Positions 33,216 to 44,884 of a stretch of DNA of 64,000 bases are shown here, piece after piece; within the stretch, counting starts at the first letter, position 1, and each line of letters opens with the position of its first letter. Source of the DNA: Chimonanthus salicifolius (Eukaryota; Streptophyta; Magnoliopsida; Laurales; Calycanthaceae); NCBI GenBank assembly GCA_013350335.1, contig CM023539.1:12276302-12340301 (forward strand). Direction: 5' to 3'. Both the position numbers and the translations under genes were made by a program. Below the pieces are notes generated by a model. It saw nothing but the letters and a program-made list of their open reading frames with translations, made no database searches and was not told the DNA's origin.

Positions 33216-35133
33216 GGGCATTTTGGTAATTTTGGATATTTTTGGGGGGCAAAAACGTAATTTTTGAAAAAATTTCAAAAATGAAATTTATGTTATTTTA
33301 GCTTAAAAAATACTTGTTTTAGTCCACTTGGAGGTTTATTTTTAACCCGTATTACGCTCAGGAGCAAAATCGTAATTTTTACAAAATTTCAAGAAAACTC
33401 TCTAAACGTGTTGTCATGATATTCCAAACGCTTAGGAGTATAAATTATAGATATATAGTGTTATTATACGTTGTATTCACGCCGTTTTTTCATTTTAAAC
33501 AGATTACTGAAAAACACTCGCCGACCGAAGGTGAGGAGATTCAACCACACTATGTGTTTACTAAAATGCATCTCATTTTGCATTCAATACAAATGTTTCT
33601 TTCACCATTAGCCTTACGGCAATAAGTGGATATCCGTGGTCATCTTTATTGATGGAAATGATGTAATAGGATTAGAATGCGATACCGACATTGTTCACAC
33701 GTAAGGAGGCGATTATAAGTTTCAACATATGAAACGTGAACTTGAGAGTGTTTCGGGATGTCGAGATCTAGTCATCATAAAACGGAGTACGGAACCCACT
33801 TATTCCTAGAGACTACTTGGTATTGTGATATGGGTGATCTGATGATAGATCAGGTGTCCAACAATGATTCCGATAGGAATATGCATTCTGTGTATAACTG
33901 ATGATTTGTAGGGTAATTAGCCTATGCAATAAATGATGAGTATAGGGTAGGCATACCCAATTGGAGATAACGGTAACACTTATTTGTGTTATAATGTAAC
34001 CCGTTGGTGGGCTTTTAATCTGTGTTTAGTTTTTCAGCATATTATGTACTTATTGCTGATATTTGTATTATGATTCCATGCGGGAGGGCTTAGGAATCTA
34101 TGTTAGCTGAGTGAGGTTATTATGATCATATGTATGAGAGATATTATGTGGGTTGACAATTATGTTTAAATCCATGTATTGATGTGCATATTGATTGGTG
34201 TACTGTGCATATCAAATTACCTCACACCAATGTATGAAGTACCTAGCTCGTGGAGGGCACTGGTACGAGGTGTATTAAAATACGGGCTGTGTGAAGCACT
34301 GAGCATGAATTTGCCGGCGGTGTAGGAAACGTATTACTCGCGGTTAGGGGAGAACCGTAGACGTCGTTTGGTGGGGGTATCTTTTTGAGAAATGAAGGAC
34401 ATTTCATAGTAGATAAATGTGTTAACATTATTCTACATGATTTTCTGAGTGTATAAACTGTTGTTTGATAACATGTCTATTATGTTGATAATATGCCTTG
34501 TTATCCAGAACTTGCTGTTGTTTTCTCTTCATTGAGTTTGTAAAACTCATACTCCTTACGAAACAGGAAATCCGGAGGACGAAGGACAGGAGGATCATCA
34601 GCTGTAGTTTAGGGTGGAGTCCCTTTAGCTATCTACCCAAATGTTGGGATTTTATGTTTAAGTTAGTAGATATTGTACGTATGAACATGTAATGTAATAA
34701 ATCCTTTATAATGTTCATTTGAAACACTGTAGGATGTAATAAAGTGTACTTCGTTTCTAATGTGCAATTCTGATGTTGATGGGTCGATTGATAATAAATG
34801 TTAGGTAGATCATGCGTGACATTTTCTATTTTGACTTCCCTAAGAGGTTAAGTTATAGATTACATGTTGGTTAGTAGTGTATCCACATACTATGCGTCGA
34901 GGTGAAATCTGTCGAGGTTTTGGGTTTTAAGCGGGCCCATGGTGGCCCCTCCATCTGCCTGGGATTTTTACCGGCTAGATATGGCTGGGTCCGAGGCTGC
35001 CAAATGTTAGATCCAAACTTAGTCATAAGAGATGTTAAAGTCTATAAGAGGATTTCCGCAAAGGCTCAATATTGTATTAGAAAAAAAAAAAAAAAACCTC
35101 ACGTCAATGGGCCCGGAGGGTCGGGGCGTGACA

Positions 35134-35228
35134 TTTTCCATGGGGTTCGGCCATCCAATGGGCCCGAACCCTATGGTCCATATTTTATCATTTAAACATC
35201 ATAATTCTAGATTAAATTCCTTGATGTG
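35134..35228 (-). repeat. 5' LTR of the chromodomain element, middle segment
   Basis: 95 bp of host LTR between the solo LTR and the Athila element. It begins with the second copy of duplication TTTTC and ends with the first copy of ATGTG (35224-35228), aligning with 22795-22888 of the other LTR. Confidence 0.9.
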
Positions 35229-35639
35229 TGATGAACACCGTAAAATTACAATTTTACCCTTTAATATTAGATTAATTAGTCCTTATTTTATAAATATTAG
35301 ATATGTTTAGGGTTGTTTTTAGTTTTTATAGTTTATTTTGAGAAATATAAAAAAAGAAAAGAAACTAAAAATAAAAATGATAAAAAGTCAAAAATACGGT
35401 CGACGTCAATTTTAGAAGGGTCAGGTCAAGTTGGTTAAACTAGTGGGGTTTTTAGAACCTATAACTTTCTATTAATATTTCATTTTCCAAATTCGAGTGA
35501 AAGTCAAGTTTTGTCGACCAACCCCTCTCATTTATTGTCGATCGGGATGCCCGTCGCCTAAAGGAACTCTTACCATTTCTTCTTCTATTTTCTATTTCTT
35601 TTCTATTCTTTTCTTTTATCTGTTTGCAGGAATTATCGT

Positions 35640-37020
35640 GGGAGAAGACTGATAGAAGAAATGAGAAAGGCAGTCGGAAGCCAGAGCAGCTGTAGCCAGC
35701 ACCAAGACACAATAGAAGCAGTGCCCAGAAACAGAGGGCAGCCAGTCCGGGCTGAAGCAGAGGCTGAGGCAGAGGCAAGCTGAGGTGCAGCGGCAGCTGC
35801 AACCAACAGCCAACAGCAGCACAGCCGAGGGTACATACAGCCAGTCCGGGCTGAAGCTGCAACCAAGAGCCGGAATAGTGAACACGGCAACAGCTGACAC
35901 GGCTGAAACGAAGAGGCAGCCACCTGAATTGAGTGCAAAACAGCAGCCATCACCCGAGGAGAAGAGAAAGAATAGCAGGCAGCCATGAAGAGCACATGGA
36001 CAACCAGCTGAGAACATAACAGATGGAAAATAAAGCAGCTGGAGCAGAGGCAGAGCAGTCTGGACAGCCATACATGGCTGCGAACACAGCAAGAACAGCC
36101 GAGCAAGCAACCGGCTGAAGGCAGAGCTGAAACAGAACAGCGCACGAGCAGCCAGTTGAAGGGAAGAAAATGCAGCAGCGGCAGCGACACCAGCAGCGGC
36201 GGCACACAGTGGAGAACAGCAGGAAGAAGAGCAGCTAAAACATGCTGAGATGAAGTAGGCAGCAGCCAAGAGTGCACACAGCCAGTCCCAGCAGAGCAGC
36301 AGCAACCAGCGATGGTGGAGTAGTCTGAGCAGCAGGCAGCCGGCTGAAGCAAGAGCAGTGACCGACGGCAGCCAGCTGAACGGCAGCCAGTTGAAGAAAA
36401 CTGAGAGGCAGAGCAGTCTGGACAGCCATACACGGTGGCGCAAACAGCAGAGCTGAGGCCAGCGATACATGGGCAACCAGCTGAGAAGCAAACAGAACAG
36501 CAGAGCAGCTCAGATATACAACAGCAACGGCTGAAGCACAACAGCCAGTAGGGGAAGACACCAGTGGCAAGCAGCTGAGACGGCAGCAGCAGACAGCAGC
36601 AGTCGGCTGAAGCAGCAGCGATGGTGGAGCAGCCAGTCCAAGCAGCTGAAACCAACACCGCACACAGCGGCAACCAGCGGCGCACCAGAGCAGCAGCAGT
36701 GCCCAAGGTGCACAGCTGACACGGCAGTGCAGCAGAGGCAGTGGAGCAGAGGCAGACCAGACAGCGGTGCACAGCAGGCAGGGACAGCCAATCCGAGCAA
36801 CAGCCAGCACTGTATGCAGAGACAGCCGGCTGAACCAACAGACACAGCAGCTGTAGCCAGCACCGTGACACAGCAGTCAGCTGAGACCACATCTGTTCAA
36901 TCCGAGCAGCAGCCAAGCAGTCCGAGCAGAGACCGAGTACAGCAGAGCAGATGTAACCCAAAGAGCAACAAGCAGAGGAGGCCGAAACTGAGCCCATAGC
37001 AGCCAAGGACGGAAGGGCAG
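35640..37020. repeat. CAG/CTG-rich, T-poor block in the LTR U3 region
   Basis: About 1.4 kb dominated by CAG, AGC, GCA and CTGA triplets, far more GC-rich than the rest of the LTR. The second copy is at about 47775-49155. Because the plus strand is poor in T, antisense stops are rare and a 580-codon minus-strand frame (Leu/Cys/Ala/Ser-rich) stays open. I do not regard it as a gene. Confidence 0.85.
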
Positions 37021-37602
37021 CACTGAAAACCAGCAGAGATAAAGCAGAATTAAAAAATAAAAAATAAAAAGAAAAGAAGATAGAGGCTGATGTCACCCGA
37101 TCCAAAGAGAAGATCAGTTTGATTTCAGCCGATCTTGAGGAAGAGAAGATAAGGAGAGATAAGGATAAGAAAATGAGCAGATGCCATCTAGCAGCTGAGA
37201 ATTTGAAAAGAAGATTTGGATGAAAGTTGCCCGGAAGATAAGATAAGAAGAAGTTAGCCGAAAAGAAGCTGCCGTGTAGCTGGATAACAGCAGCTGGGAA
37301 GAAAGAAACTGCCGTGAAAGAAAGAAGAAGAAGAGATAAGATAAGAGTCATTCGTGCATTGGGTTTCAATTTCAAAGATGAGAAGGATAAGAAAGAAGAA
37401 GAAGAGATAAGATAGAGCCAGCCGTGCAGTTGGGATTGAACGATAGATGGGGTGAAACGATTAGCCGATAGAGAAGAGCGGGATAAAAGAGAGCTTACAC
37501 GGTATTTGAATTTAAATAGATTTTATCCCGACTGAGTTTAAATTTGAACGGGTCTCTTATCCCGGCTGAATTTGAAGGACCCCTATCTTATCCCTTTTCT
37601 CC

Positions 37603-37609
37603 TATAAAT
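37603..37609 (+). promoter_or_regulatory. Candidate TATA box of the Athila-type element
   Basis: TATAAAT in the context 'ttctcctataaattcaagg'. It would place the RNA start near 37630 and the R/U5 region at about 37630-38447. The identical site recurs in the 3' LTR at 49738-49744. Confidence 0.65.
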
Positions 37610-38453
37610 TCAAGGCTTCGGGTCCGTTGAAGGTTGAACCGGGCAAGACATTGAAGGCTGCAGTTGGACGACAAAAGACAGGAGAAAAATAAATAATTTT
37701 CTTGTAAGTTATTTTATTTTTATTTTTATCTTTATGTCAAATCCAAAAGAGAATTGTAATTTATTTCTGAATTTTTAAATAAAATTCATGGCGGTTTGTT
37801 TAGATGTATGATATTCCCAATTGTTAAATATTAAATAATGATGGTTTTCAATTTAATTTTAATTCTTTTTAAGAACTTCATGAAACAAATTAATTTGAGG
37901 ATTTTTCAATGAAAAGTGGAACCCCTTTTAGGATCAGTGGGACTTGCCGTCTCTCCAGTCTAAGGTTCTTATCAAGAACGGTTGTTTTAGAATTGGGGAA
38001 ACACAAGTTTAAAACCCGCTCAAGCCTAAGGCTTGATTTGAAATATCCCGATTTATTATTATTTTAATTAGAATTTTATTAAATTAGAAACTTGAATTAT
38101 GTTTAATAATTCCAGAATATTTCATAGTCTAGGCCATGTTTTTGTTTTTAAATCGGATAACATGGTACTTCGAATGCTTGACCGGATTCCATTGTAGATT
38201 ATGTAAAAAATTTTTGATTTATTTTTCTTTTTCTCAAAAATTTATCAAAACTATTCATTGTTTTAAATTAAGATTATAACTAAATGTTTTAGAAAATTAT
38301 TTTCTTAAATCACATCATTTTTAAATAGTGCGATTTTTTTTATTTCGTACATATATTTTGTAGATTTCCCTTGGGTACGACCTCGCACTCATACTCTATA
38401 CTATAAATCGGTTCGTACGCTTGCGAGTAATTTAAAATTTCACAACAAGTTTT

Positions 38454-38471
38454 TGGCGCCGTTGCCGGGGA
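38454..38471 (+). other. Primer binding site, tRNA-Asp type
   Basis: TGGCGCCGTTGCCGGGGA, six bases after the 5' LTR. This is the Asp-tRNA complement typical of Athila-type elements. Confidence 0.9.
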
Positions 38472-39400
38472 AATCTCGAAATAAAAATTGTGTGCTATTA
38501 AATTATGTGATTTTTGAAAATAAAATCTAATATTGCAGATATGTCTTAATTTAGAATTTCATCTAACTTATTCATTTATTTATTTATTTATGTATTTTTA
38601 TTTGAATTAGAATCTTCACCAAAGCTTTTTATTGTCTGTTTTGCAGGAATTTTATTTACGCTGCGCTTAAAAATCGATGGGGATATGCACAAAAGGCTAA
38701 ACGTTTCGCAAAGCTTAAAAATGCGCGCTTAAAAAAAAAAAAATATATGCTGAAAATACGCATAAAAGGCTAAGGTGAGTTTTAAATTTTTTTTATCTCA
38801 TGCATTCATATAGATTTATTTAGGGTGTTATTTATTATTATTTGCATTTAATCTGTCCATGCATTTAGGTTGTTAGTATTCATGCATTAGTTTAGATTGT
38901 TTTATTAATGTTTGTATATTGATTTGAATGCTGTATGGTAATCTAGGAGTGCATTTTCAAAATACTTAGAAAAATAAGACTAGTAAAATTGGTTCATGCA
39001 CTTCCCTAATAAAATCAATTAAGGAACCATTAGGCTAGAATTTAGGGTTTCATGCTCAATAGGAACCTTTTTAATCTAAATTAATTTTTGTAACCGGTGA
39101 ATATTTTATCTTCAATCATGGTGTCTAGGATTAGTTCTGTCACCAAGGTGTAAAGAGCCTAAGGATAAGTGGAAATGCAGATGCCGTGTGCTCCTCCACT
39201 TACCTGGGAACTTACCTGGCCATGATTGTGGTTAAGCTCTCATCGAAGACTTAGATTATTTGGAGAGAAAAGTAGGAGCAGTCTAGAAACAATCCTTAGG
39301 GTCCCAATAAAAAATTTTGATTGCATTATTGCAATTCAAATTTAGATTTAGGCATTCTTTGTGTGTGAATTTGGATGAACATGAATGAGCGTGATTGTGT
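38472..39400 (+). other. Non-coding leader of the Athila-type element
   Basis: About 930 bp between PBS and gag with no long open frame. It contains 'ttttgcaggaatt' at about 38638, which resembles the 'tttgcaggaatt' in the LTR near 35625. A possible splice acceptor, but unproven. Confidence 0.6.
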
Positions 39401-42400
39401 ATGAAATATTGGTATCGTGATTCACACAACCGTTTAGTTCGAGTCAAGTCTTCTGTCGATTTACCGATCGTTGTGTCCGGAGCTCAGTCTAGCTCAGTTA
39501 TAGACATTCCAATTCCATCACCACCACCATCACCCAAAATGGCCGAAGAAAGAATCGAAGAGAGAACCCTCCAAGATTATTTTTCAGCAGTCACTCCCAA
39601 TACACCATCAAGCATAGTTGTCCCACCAACTAATGCAGCCTTTGAACTCAAACCAGCCCTATTACATCTTCTACCCACTTTTCATGGTTTTGATCATGAG
39701 GATCCTTACCTACACATCAAAGAATTTTTAGAAATCTGCGCCACCATCAGACTTCAAGGCATCTCTGATGAATCCATCAAACTTCGATTATTTCCTTTTT
39801 CTCTTAAAGAAAAAGCGAAATCTTGGCTAAATTCTCTACCTCCAAATTCCATCACAACTTGGGATCTGTTAGCTAACAAATTTTTGAATAAATTTTTCCC
39901 TGTATCTAAAACTAACGCCCTCAAGAAAGAAATTTCAAATTTTAATCAAAAAGAGGGTGAACAATTCTATGAATCATGGGAAAGATTCAAAGATACGTTG
40001 AATAAATGTCCCCACCACGGTTTTGAAACGGGAAGACTCGTGCAATTTTTTTATGATGGTTTAACCATCTCAAACCGCACAATGGTCGAGTCTATGAAGG
40101 GTGGGGAATTTTTAATGCTAACTGCAACCAATGGATGGAATTTTTTAGAAACCTTGGCAGAAAGTTCTCAGCGATGGGATTTCTCCAAAAGGGATAATTC
40201 AGCCCAAACCTCGAAAAGAGGAGGTTTATACGAAGTTAGTACCGACTTTGATGTTAAGCTTGCAATCGCAAACTTAACAAAGAAAATCGATACGTTAGCG
40301 ATGACCCAGGCGATGAACCCAACAGTAGGATTGAATGTAGAGGTTTGCGCAATGTGTTCTAACTTAGGACACACTGCCCAAAACTGTCCTTCCTTTGGAC
40401 CTAATACTGAGTGCTCAACCGAACAGGCCAACGCACTCAATAATTTCGGGAGACAGCAGGGAACCCCTTTCTCTGCCACATACAATCCTAATTGGCGGAA
40501 TCATCCCAATTTTTCTTGGCGCCAGAACCAACCTCCTGTAGGTCAAGGACCCCCTCAATATCAAGGACCCCCTCAATATCAAGGTCCACCATATCAACCA
40601 CCTCAGAACCAACCATTCCATCAATCTCAAAATCATCCAGCCCAGTCAAATCAGTCTTATCAATCCAATCCAGCTCAGTCAAATCAGTCTTATCAATCTG
40701 GTCCATCTCAACAACGTAAGCCCTCTCTCGAGGATACGTTGCAACAGTTCATGCAGTCTACCCAACAGGCTATGCACAAGCTTGAGACACAGCTTGGGCA
40801 ATTAGCCACCGTAATAGGAGATAGGGAGAAAGGTAAATTTCCAAGTCAGCCTATCCCAAACCCCAAGGGCCAAAATGAAGTTTCATCGTCTAATCCAGAA
40901 GACGCTAACTCCATTATTGCCTTGAGATCCGGGAGACAGGTAGATAATAAAGTGAAATTACCTCCGCAACCGGAAGACCAGGCCACTGGTCATTCCAAGC
41001 ATCTGGATGACCCATCTAGTTCATCCCCAGTCCAAAACGAACCGGATCCATCTGCTAGAAAAACTTACGTACCTAGGACTCCGTACCCTCAGAGGCTCAT
41101 CACTAAGCAAGGGGTACCTTATGGTGACATATTAGAGGTCTTCAAAAATGTCAATATCAATATTCCTCTACTAGATGCCATCAATCAGATACCCTCGTAC
41201 GCTAAGTTTCTTAAAGACCTCTGTACGGCGAAAAGGAAAACTAATGTTCCCGTAAAAGCATTTCTAGCAGAAAATGCAAGTGCTCTCCTCCAACAACCGT
41301 TCCCAATTAAACATAAAGACCCTGGGTGCCCAACCATTGCATGCACCATTGGCACATATGAAGTTGGAAGGGCCTTATTAGATTTGGGAGCTAGTGTTAG
41401 CCTACTGCCATACTCCGTTTATGAGCAGTTGGGGCTGGGAGAGCTTAAGCCCACTCCTATCACACTACAGTTAGCTGACCGCTCTGTAAAAATTCCAAGG
41501 GGTGTGATAGAAGACGTTCTGGTGAAAGTAGACAAATTCTACTTTCCGGTCGATTTTGTTGTGCTGGATACACAACCAGTTCAGAACGAAAGTGGGCACA
41601 TTCCGGTTATTTTAGGACGACCATTTTTGGCCACTGCGAAAGCTGTTATTAATTGCCAAAATGGTATGCTTAAGTTGTCATTTGGAGATCTGACGACAGA
41701 ACTCAATGTGTTTGGCCTTTGTCGACAACCTTTTTGCACAGACGATCCATATGAGGTTAACATGATTCAGAGTTCTGTTCAAGAGTCCTTCCTTCACTTC
41801 ATTTGTGATGACCCATTTGAGAAGACTCTGTCCACTTATGGCACAGACTTCAATGAAGATGGTAAACAAGAAGTGAACGAAATATTTGACGCATCTCCAT
41901 ATGTGCGAAGGTTCTCCAAATTTGAACCTCTCCCTATTAGTCAATCTGTACTGATCCCCTCTATCGAGAAACCACCAAAATTAGAGCTTAAGCCACTTCC
42001 TGAAACATTGAAATATTCCTATCTTGGACCATCAGAAACGTTACCTGTGATCATAGCTTCCGATTTAACTTCTGAGCAGGAGTCTAAACTCCTTGCTATT
42101 TTAAGAGATCACCGTGAAGCTATTGGATGGTCCATTGCCGATCTCAAAGGAATTAGCCCATCTGTGGTCATGCATAAAATTCACTTGGAAGAAAATTCCA
42201 AGACATCCAGAGAACCACAGAGGCGGCTAAATCCGGCAATGCAGGATGTGGTACGAGCCGAGATTTTAAAACTTCTCGAGACGGGTATTATCTACCCGAT
42301 CTCCGATAGTAAATGGGTGAGTCCGATACAGGTTGTACCTAAGAAATCGGGTGTTACGGTAGTCAAACATCAGGATAATGAGTTGGTGCCAACCCGCATC

Positions 42401-43759
42401 CAAACGGGTTGGAGAGTTTGCATTGACTACCGTAAGCTAAACACTGTCACTCGAAAGGACCATTTTCCTCTTCCGTTCATCGATCAGATGCTTGAGCGGT
42501 TAGCCGGTCATGCATTTTATTGCTTCCTTGATGGTTATTCCGGCTATAACCAGATCTACGTTGCTCCTGAGGATCAGGAGAAGACCACCTTCACATGTCC
42601 ATTTGGTACGTTCGCATATCGTCGTATGCCATTCGGATTGTGCAATACACCAGCCACTTTTCAACGGTGCATGATCAGTATTTTCTCCGATATGGTTGAA
42701 CGTTTCCTAGAAGTGTTCATGGATGACTTCTCTGTGTTTGGGTCCACTTTTGACCAGTGCCTGCACCATCTGAGCCTTGTGCTAATCAGGTGCAAAGAAA
42801 AGAACCTGGCATTGAATTGGGAAAAATGTCACTTTATGGTGAAAAACGGCATAGTACTAGGGCACATTATTTCCGAAAAGGGTATCGAAGTGGACAAGGC
42901 AAAAGTCAACCTGATCTCTAATTTACCAAGACCCCAAACCGTTAGAGAGATCAGGTCATTCTTAGGTCATGCTGGTTTTTACAGGAGGTTTATAAAAGAT
43001 TTCAGTAAAGTTTCAAAACCTCTCTGTAAACTCTTGGCCAAAGATGCTAATTTCGATTTTGATGATGAGTGCATTCAAGCCTTTGAAAAATTGAAAACCG
43101 CTCTGACCTCCGCTCCGATAATACAACCACCTGTTTGGTCTGTCCCTTTTGAAATTATGTGCGATGCCTCCGATTATGCAGTTGGAGCCGTTTTAGGACA
43201 AAGGTTAAATCGGTTGCCTCATGTTATCTACTATGCTAGCAAAACTCTCAATGACGCTCAGCTCCATTATTCCACCACGGAAAAAGAGCTGTTAGCAGTT
43301 GTTTTTGCGTTAGATAAGTTTCGATCCTACTTAGTGGGTTCGAAAGTCATTATCTATTCTGATCATGCAGCACTTAAGTATCTCCTTTCTAAGAAAGATG
43401 CTAAGTCTCGCCTGATCCGATGGATATTGCTACTACAAGAGTTTGATATGGAAATCCGGGACAAGAAAGGTTCTGAAAATGTAGTAGCAGACCACTTATC
43501 TAGATTGATAACTGAGTTCACTGATGAGACTCGTCCTATCACTGAGTCCTTCCCTGATGAGCAACTCATGTCAGTGTCCCAAGTACCATGGTTTGCCGAT
43601 ATTGTGAACTATCTTGTTACTAGTCAAATGCCCCCGCATTGGACTAAGCAAGATAGGTCTAAGTTTCTGGTCCAGGTCAAAAGTTTTATTTGGGATGATC
43701 CTTATCTTTTTAAACACTGTGCGGATCAAATCATTCGTCGGTGTGTCCCAGAAGAATAG
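39401..43759 (+). CDS. Athila-type gag-pol (gag, protease, RT, RNase H, start of integrase), ends at amber codon
   Basis: One frame of about 1450 codons. The first ATG is 39401; the in-frame ATG at 39539 (MAEERIEERTL) is an equally plausible start. Order by approximate residue: gag capsid 85-260 (LPTFHGFDHEDPYLHIKEF; AKSWLNSLPPNSITTWD); CCHC knuckle CAMCSNLGHTAQNC near 320; a Gln/Pro-rich linker of 'PPQYQG' and 'AQSNQSYQS' repeats; protease LLDLGASVSLLP near 665; RT from VCIDYRKLNTVTRKDHFPLP near 1010, with the active-site box VFMDDFSVFG near 1110; RNase H IMCDASDYAVGAVL near 1255 and YSDHAALKYLL. The frame stops at TAG 43757 inside the integrase zinc region, and the rest continues in the same frame. 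All catalytic residues seen are intact. Confidence 0.93.
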   Translation: MKYWYRDSHNRLVRVKSSVDLPIVVSGAQSSSVIDIPIPSPPPSPKMAEERIEERTLQDYFSAVTPNTPSSIVVPPTNAAFELKPALLHLLPTFHGFDHEDPYLHIKEFLEICATIRLQGISDESIKLRLFPFSLKEKAKSWLNSLPPNSITTWDLLANKFLNKFFPVSKTNALKKEISNFNQKEGEQFYESWERFKDTLNKCPHHGFETGRLVQFFYDGLTISNRTMVESMKGGEFLMLTATNGWNFLETLAESSQRWDFSKRDNSAQTSKRGGLYEVSTDFDVKLAIANLTKKIDTLAMTQAMNPTVGLNVEVCAMCSNLGHTAQNCPSFGPNTECSTEQANALNNFGRQQGTPFSATYNPNWRNHPNFSWRQNQPPVGQGPPQYQGPPQYQGPPYQPPQNQPFHQSQNHPAQSNQSYQSNPAQSNQSYQSGPSQQRKPSLEDTLQQFMQSTQQAMHKLETQLGQLATVIGDREKGKFPSQPIPNPKGQNEVSSSNPEDANSIIALRSGRQVDNKVKLPPQPEDQATGHSKHLDDPSSSSPVQNEPDPSARKTYVPRTPYPQRLITKQGVPYGDILEVFKNVNINIPLLDAINQIPSYAKFLKDLCTAKRKTNVPVKAFLAENASALLQQPFPIKHKDPGCPTIACTIGTYEVGRALLDLGASVSLLPYSVYEQLGLGELKPTPITLQLADRSVKIPRGVIEDVLVKVDKFYFPVDFVVLDTQPVQNESGHIPVILGRPFLATAKAVINCQNGMLKLSFGDLTTELNVFGLCRQPFCTDDPYEVNMIQSSVQESFLHFICDDPFEKTLSTYGTDFNEDGKQEVNEIFDASPYVRRFSKFEPLPISQSVLIPSIEKPPKLELKPLPETLKYSYLGPSETLPVIIASDLTSEQESKLLAILRDHREAIGWSIADLKGISPSVVMHKIHLEENSKTSREPQRRLNPAMQDVVRAEILKLLETGIIYPISDSKWVSPIQVVPKKSGVTVVKHQDNELVPTRIQTGWRVCIDYRKLNTVTRKDHFPLPFIDQMLERLAGHAFYCFLDGYSGYNQIYVAPEDQEKTTFTCPFGTFAYRRMPFGLCNTPATFQRCMISIFSDMVERFLEVFMDDFSVFGSTFDQCLHHLSLVLIRCKEKNLALNWEKCHFMVKNGIVLGHIISEKGIEVDKAKVNLISNLPRPQTVREIRSFLGHAGFYRRFIKDFSKVSKPLCKLLAKDANFDFDDECIQAFEKLKTALTSAPIIQPPVWSVPFEIMCDASDYAVGAVLGQRLNRLPHVIYYASKTLNDAQLHYSTTEKELLAVVFALDKFRSYLVGSKVIIYSDHAALKYLLSKKDAKSRLIRWILLLQEFDMEIRDKKGSENVVADHLSRLITEFTDETRPITESFPDEQLMSVSQVPWFADIVNYLVTSQMPPHWTKQDRSKFLVQVKSFIWDDPYLFKHCADQIIRRCVPEE

Positions 43760-44884
43760 CAAAATCGTGTCATAAGTTTCTGTCATGACCAGGCCTGTGG
43801 AGGGCATTTTAGCACAAGAAAGACAACTGCAAAAATTTTGCAGTGTGGATTTTATTGGCCCTCCATGTTTCGAGACACCCACACTTTCTGTGTCTCGTGT
43901 AATAGGTGTCAAAGATTGGGAAGTATCTCTCGTAGAAATATGATGCCTTTAAACCCCATCCTAACCATTGAGCTTTTTGATGTTTGGGGCATCGATTTCA
44001 TGGGACCATTTCCTAATTCTTTCGGCAATCAATATATCCTTGTAGGGGTTGACTATGTGTCAAAATGGGTCGAAGCGGTGGCATGCAAAACCAATGACCA
44101 CAAGGTTGTCCTTCGCTTCATTAAAGAAAACGTTTTCTCTCGATTTGGAATTCCACGAACCATCATTAGTGATGGGGGTAAACACTTTTGCAACCGCCCA
44201 TTTGCTAATTTGTTAAAATCATATGGGGTGACGCATAAAGTGGCTACTCCTTATCACCCACAAACAAGTGGCCAAGTGGAAATTTCGAATAGAGAGATTA
44301 AGCGTATTCTCGAGAAGACAATCAATCCAAATCGGAAAGATTGGTCTTCCAGACTCATTGACGCACTATGGGCATACCGTACAGCTTTCAAAACGCCTAT
44401 AGGAATGTCACCCTACCGTCTGGTCTATGGGAAGGCATGTCATCTTCCGGTCGAGTTAGAGCACAAAGCCTATTGGGCAATCAAAAATTTCAATTTTGCT
44501 CTAGACTCTGCTGGACAACATCGGAAACTTCAGCTTGTTGAGCTGGAGGAATTACGAAATGAAGCCTATGACACGGCTAAAAGGTACAAAGACCGGATGA
44601 AAGTGTTTCATGATAAACACATATTGAGAAAATCTTTTACAGTTGGTGAGAAGGTCTTGTTGTACGAGTCAAGGATGCATCTTTTTCCTGGAAAGTTAAG
44701 GTCCAAATGGATAGGTCCATTCATTGTCTCATCCGTATTCCCATATGGGGCAGTAGAGATCAGGCATCCTACGAGTGGTCGTACATTCAAAGTTAATGGG
44801 CAACGATTAAAGCCATTTTTATCGTTCCCCACTCCTGAAGAAGAGACCGAGGTTGAGTTAGCTGATCCAGTGTATCAGGACTGA
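43760..44884 (+). pseudogene. Integrase of the Athila-type element, separated from pol by one in-frame TAG
   Basis: In the same frame as gag-pol, beginning directly after TAG 43757-43759; the first Met is at 43838. It holds the rest of the HHCC domain ([10 protein letters not shown], then [11 protein letters not shown]), the DDE core ([41 protein letters not shown]) and the C-terminal binding domain ([32 protein letters not shown]), ending at TGA 44882-44884. All three catalytic acids are present. Without readthrough, no integrase would join the polyprotein. The amber is a single substitution away from CAG, GAG or AAG, and nothing else in this part looks damaged. Confidence 0.88.

Larger units (their letters stand above)
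31732..35133 (+). mobile_element. 3402-bp solo LTR inserted in the chromodomain-element LTR
   Basis: Starts TGTAATAACCCGACCC and ends GGTCGGGGCGTGACA, with target duplication TTTTC (31727-31731 and 35134-35138). The empty site is visible in the other LTR near 22795-22800. A TATAAATA box lies at 32589-32596, consistent with a plus-strand promoter, and a GTGAACAGTATTTTT array lies downstream. There is no coding region, PBS or PPT, so it is a solo LTR rather than an intact element. Open frames such as 32527-32724 and 33416-33625 have no recognisable content. Confidence 0.88.
35229..38447 (+). repeat. 5' LTR of the Athila-type element (3219 bp)
   Basis: From TGATGAACACCG to TTTCACAACA. It contains a CAG/CTG-rich block (about 35640-37020) upstream of a TATAAAT box at 37603. 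A long antisense open frame (35633-37375) lies over this block and is explained by composition. Confidence 0.95.

Noticed and set aside
32973..33278. 101-codon minus-strand frame with repeated HRKILFT-like peptides
   Set aside because: It is the translation of the GTGAACAGTATTTTT array and has no independent support.
35633..37375. 580-codon minus-strand open frame (and its twin at 47768-49510), Leu/Cys/Ala/Ser-rich
   Set aside because: It lies over the T-poor CAG/CTG block, where antisense stop codons are rare by composition. It has no domain pattern, and overlapping frames on the same block are also open.
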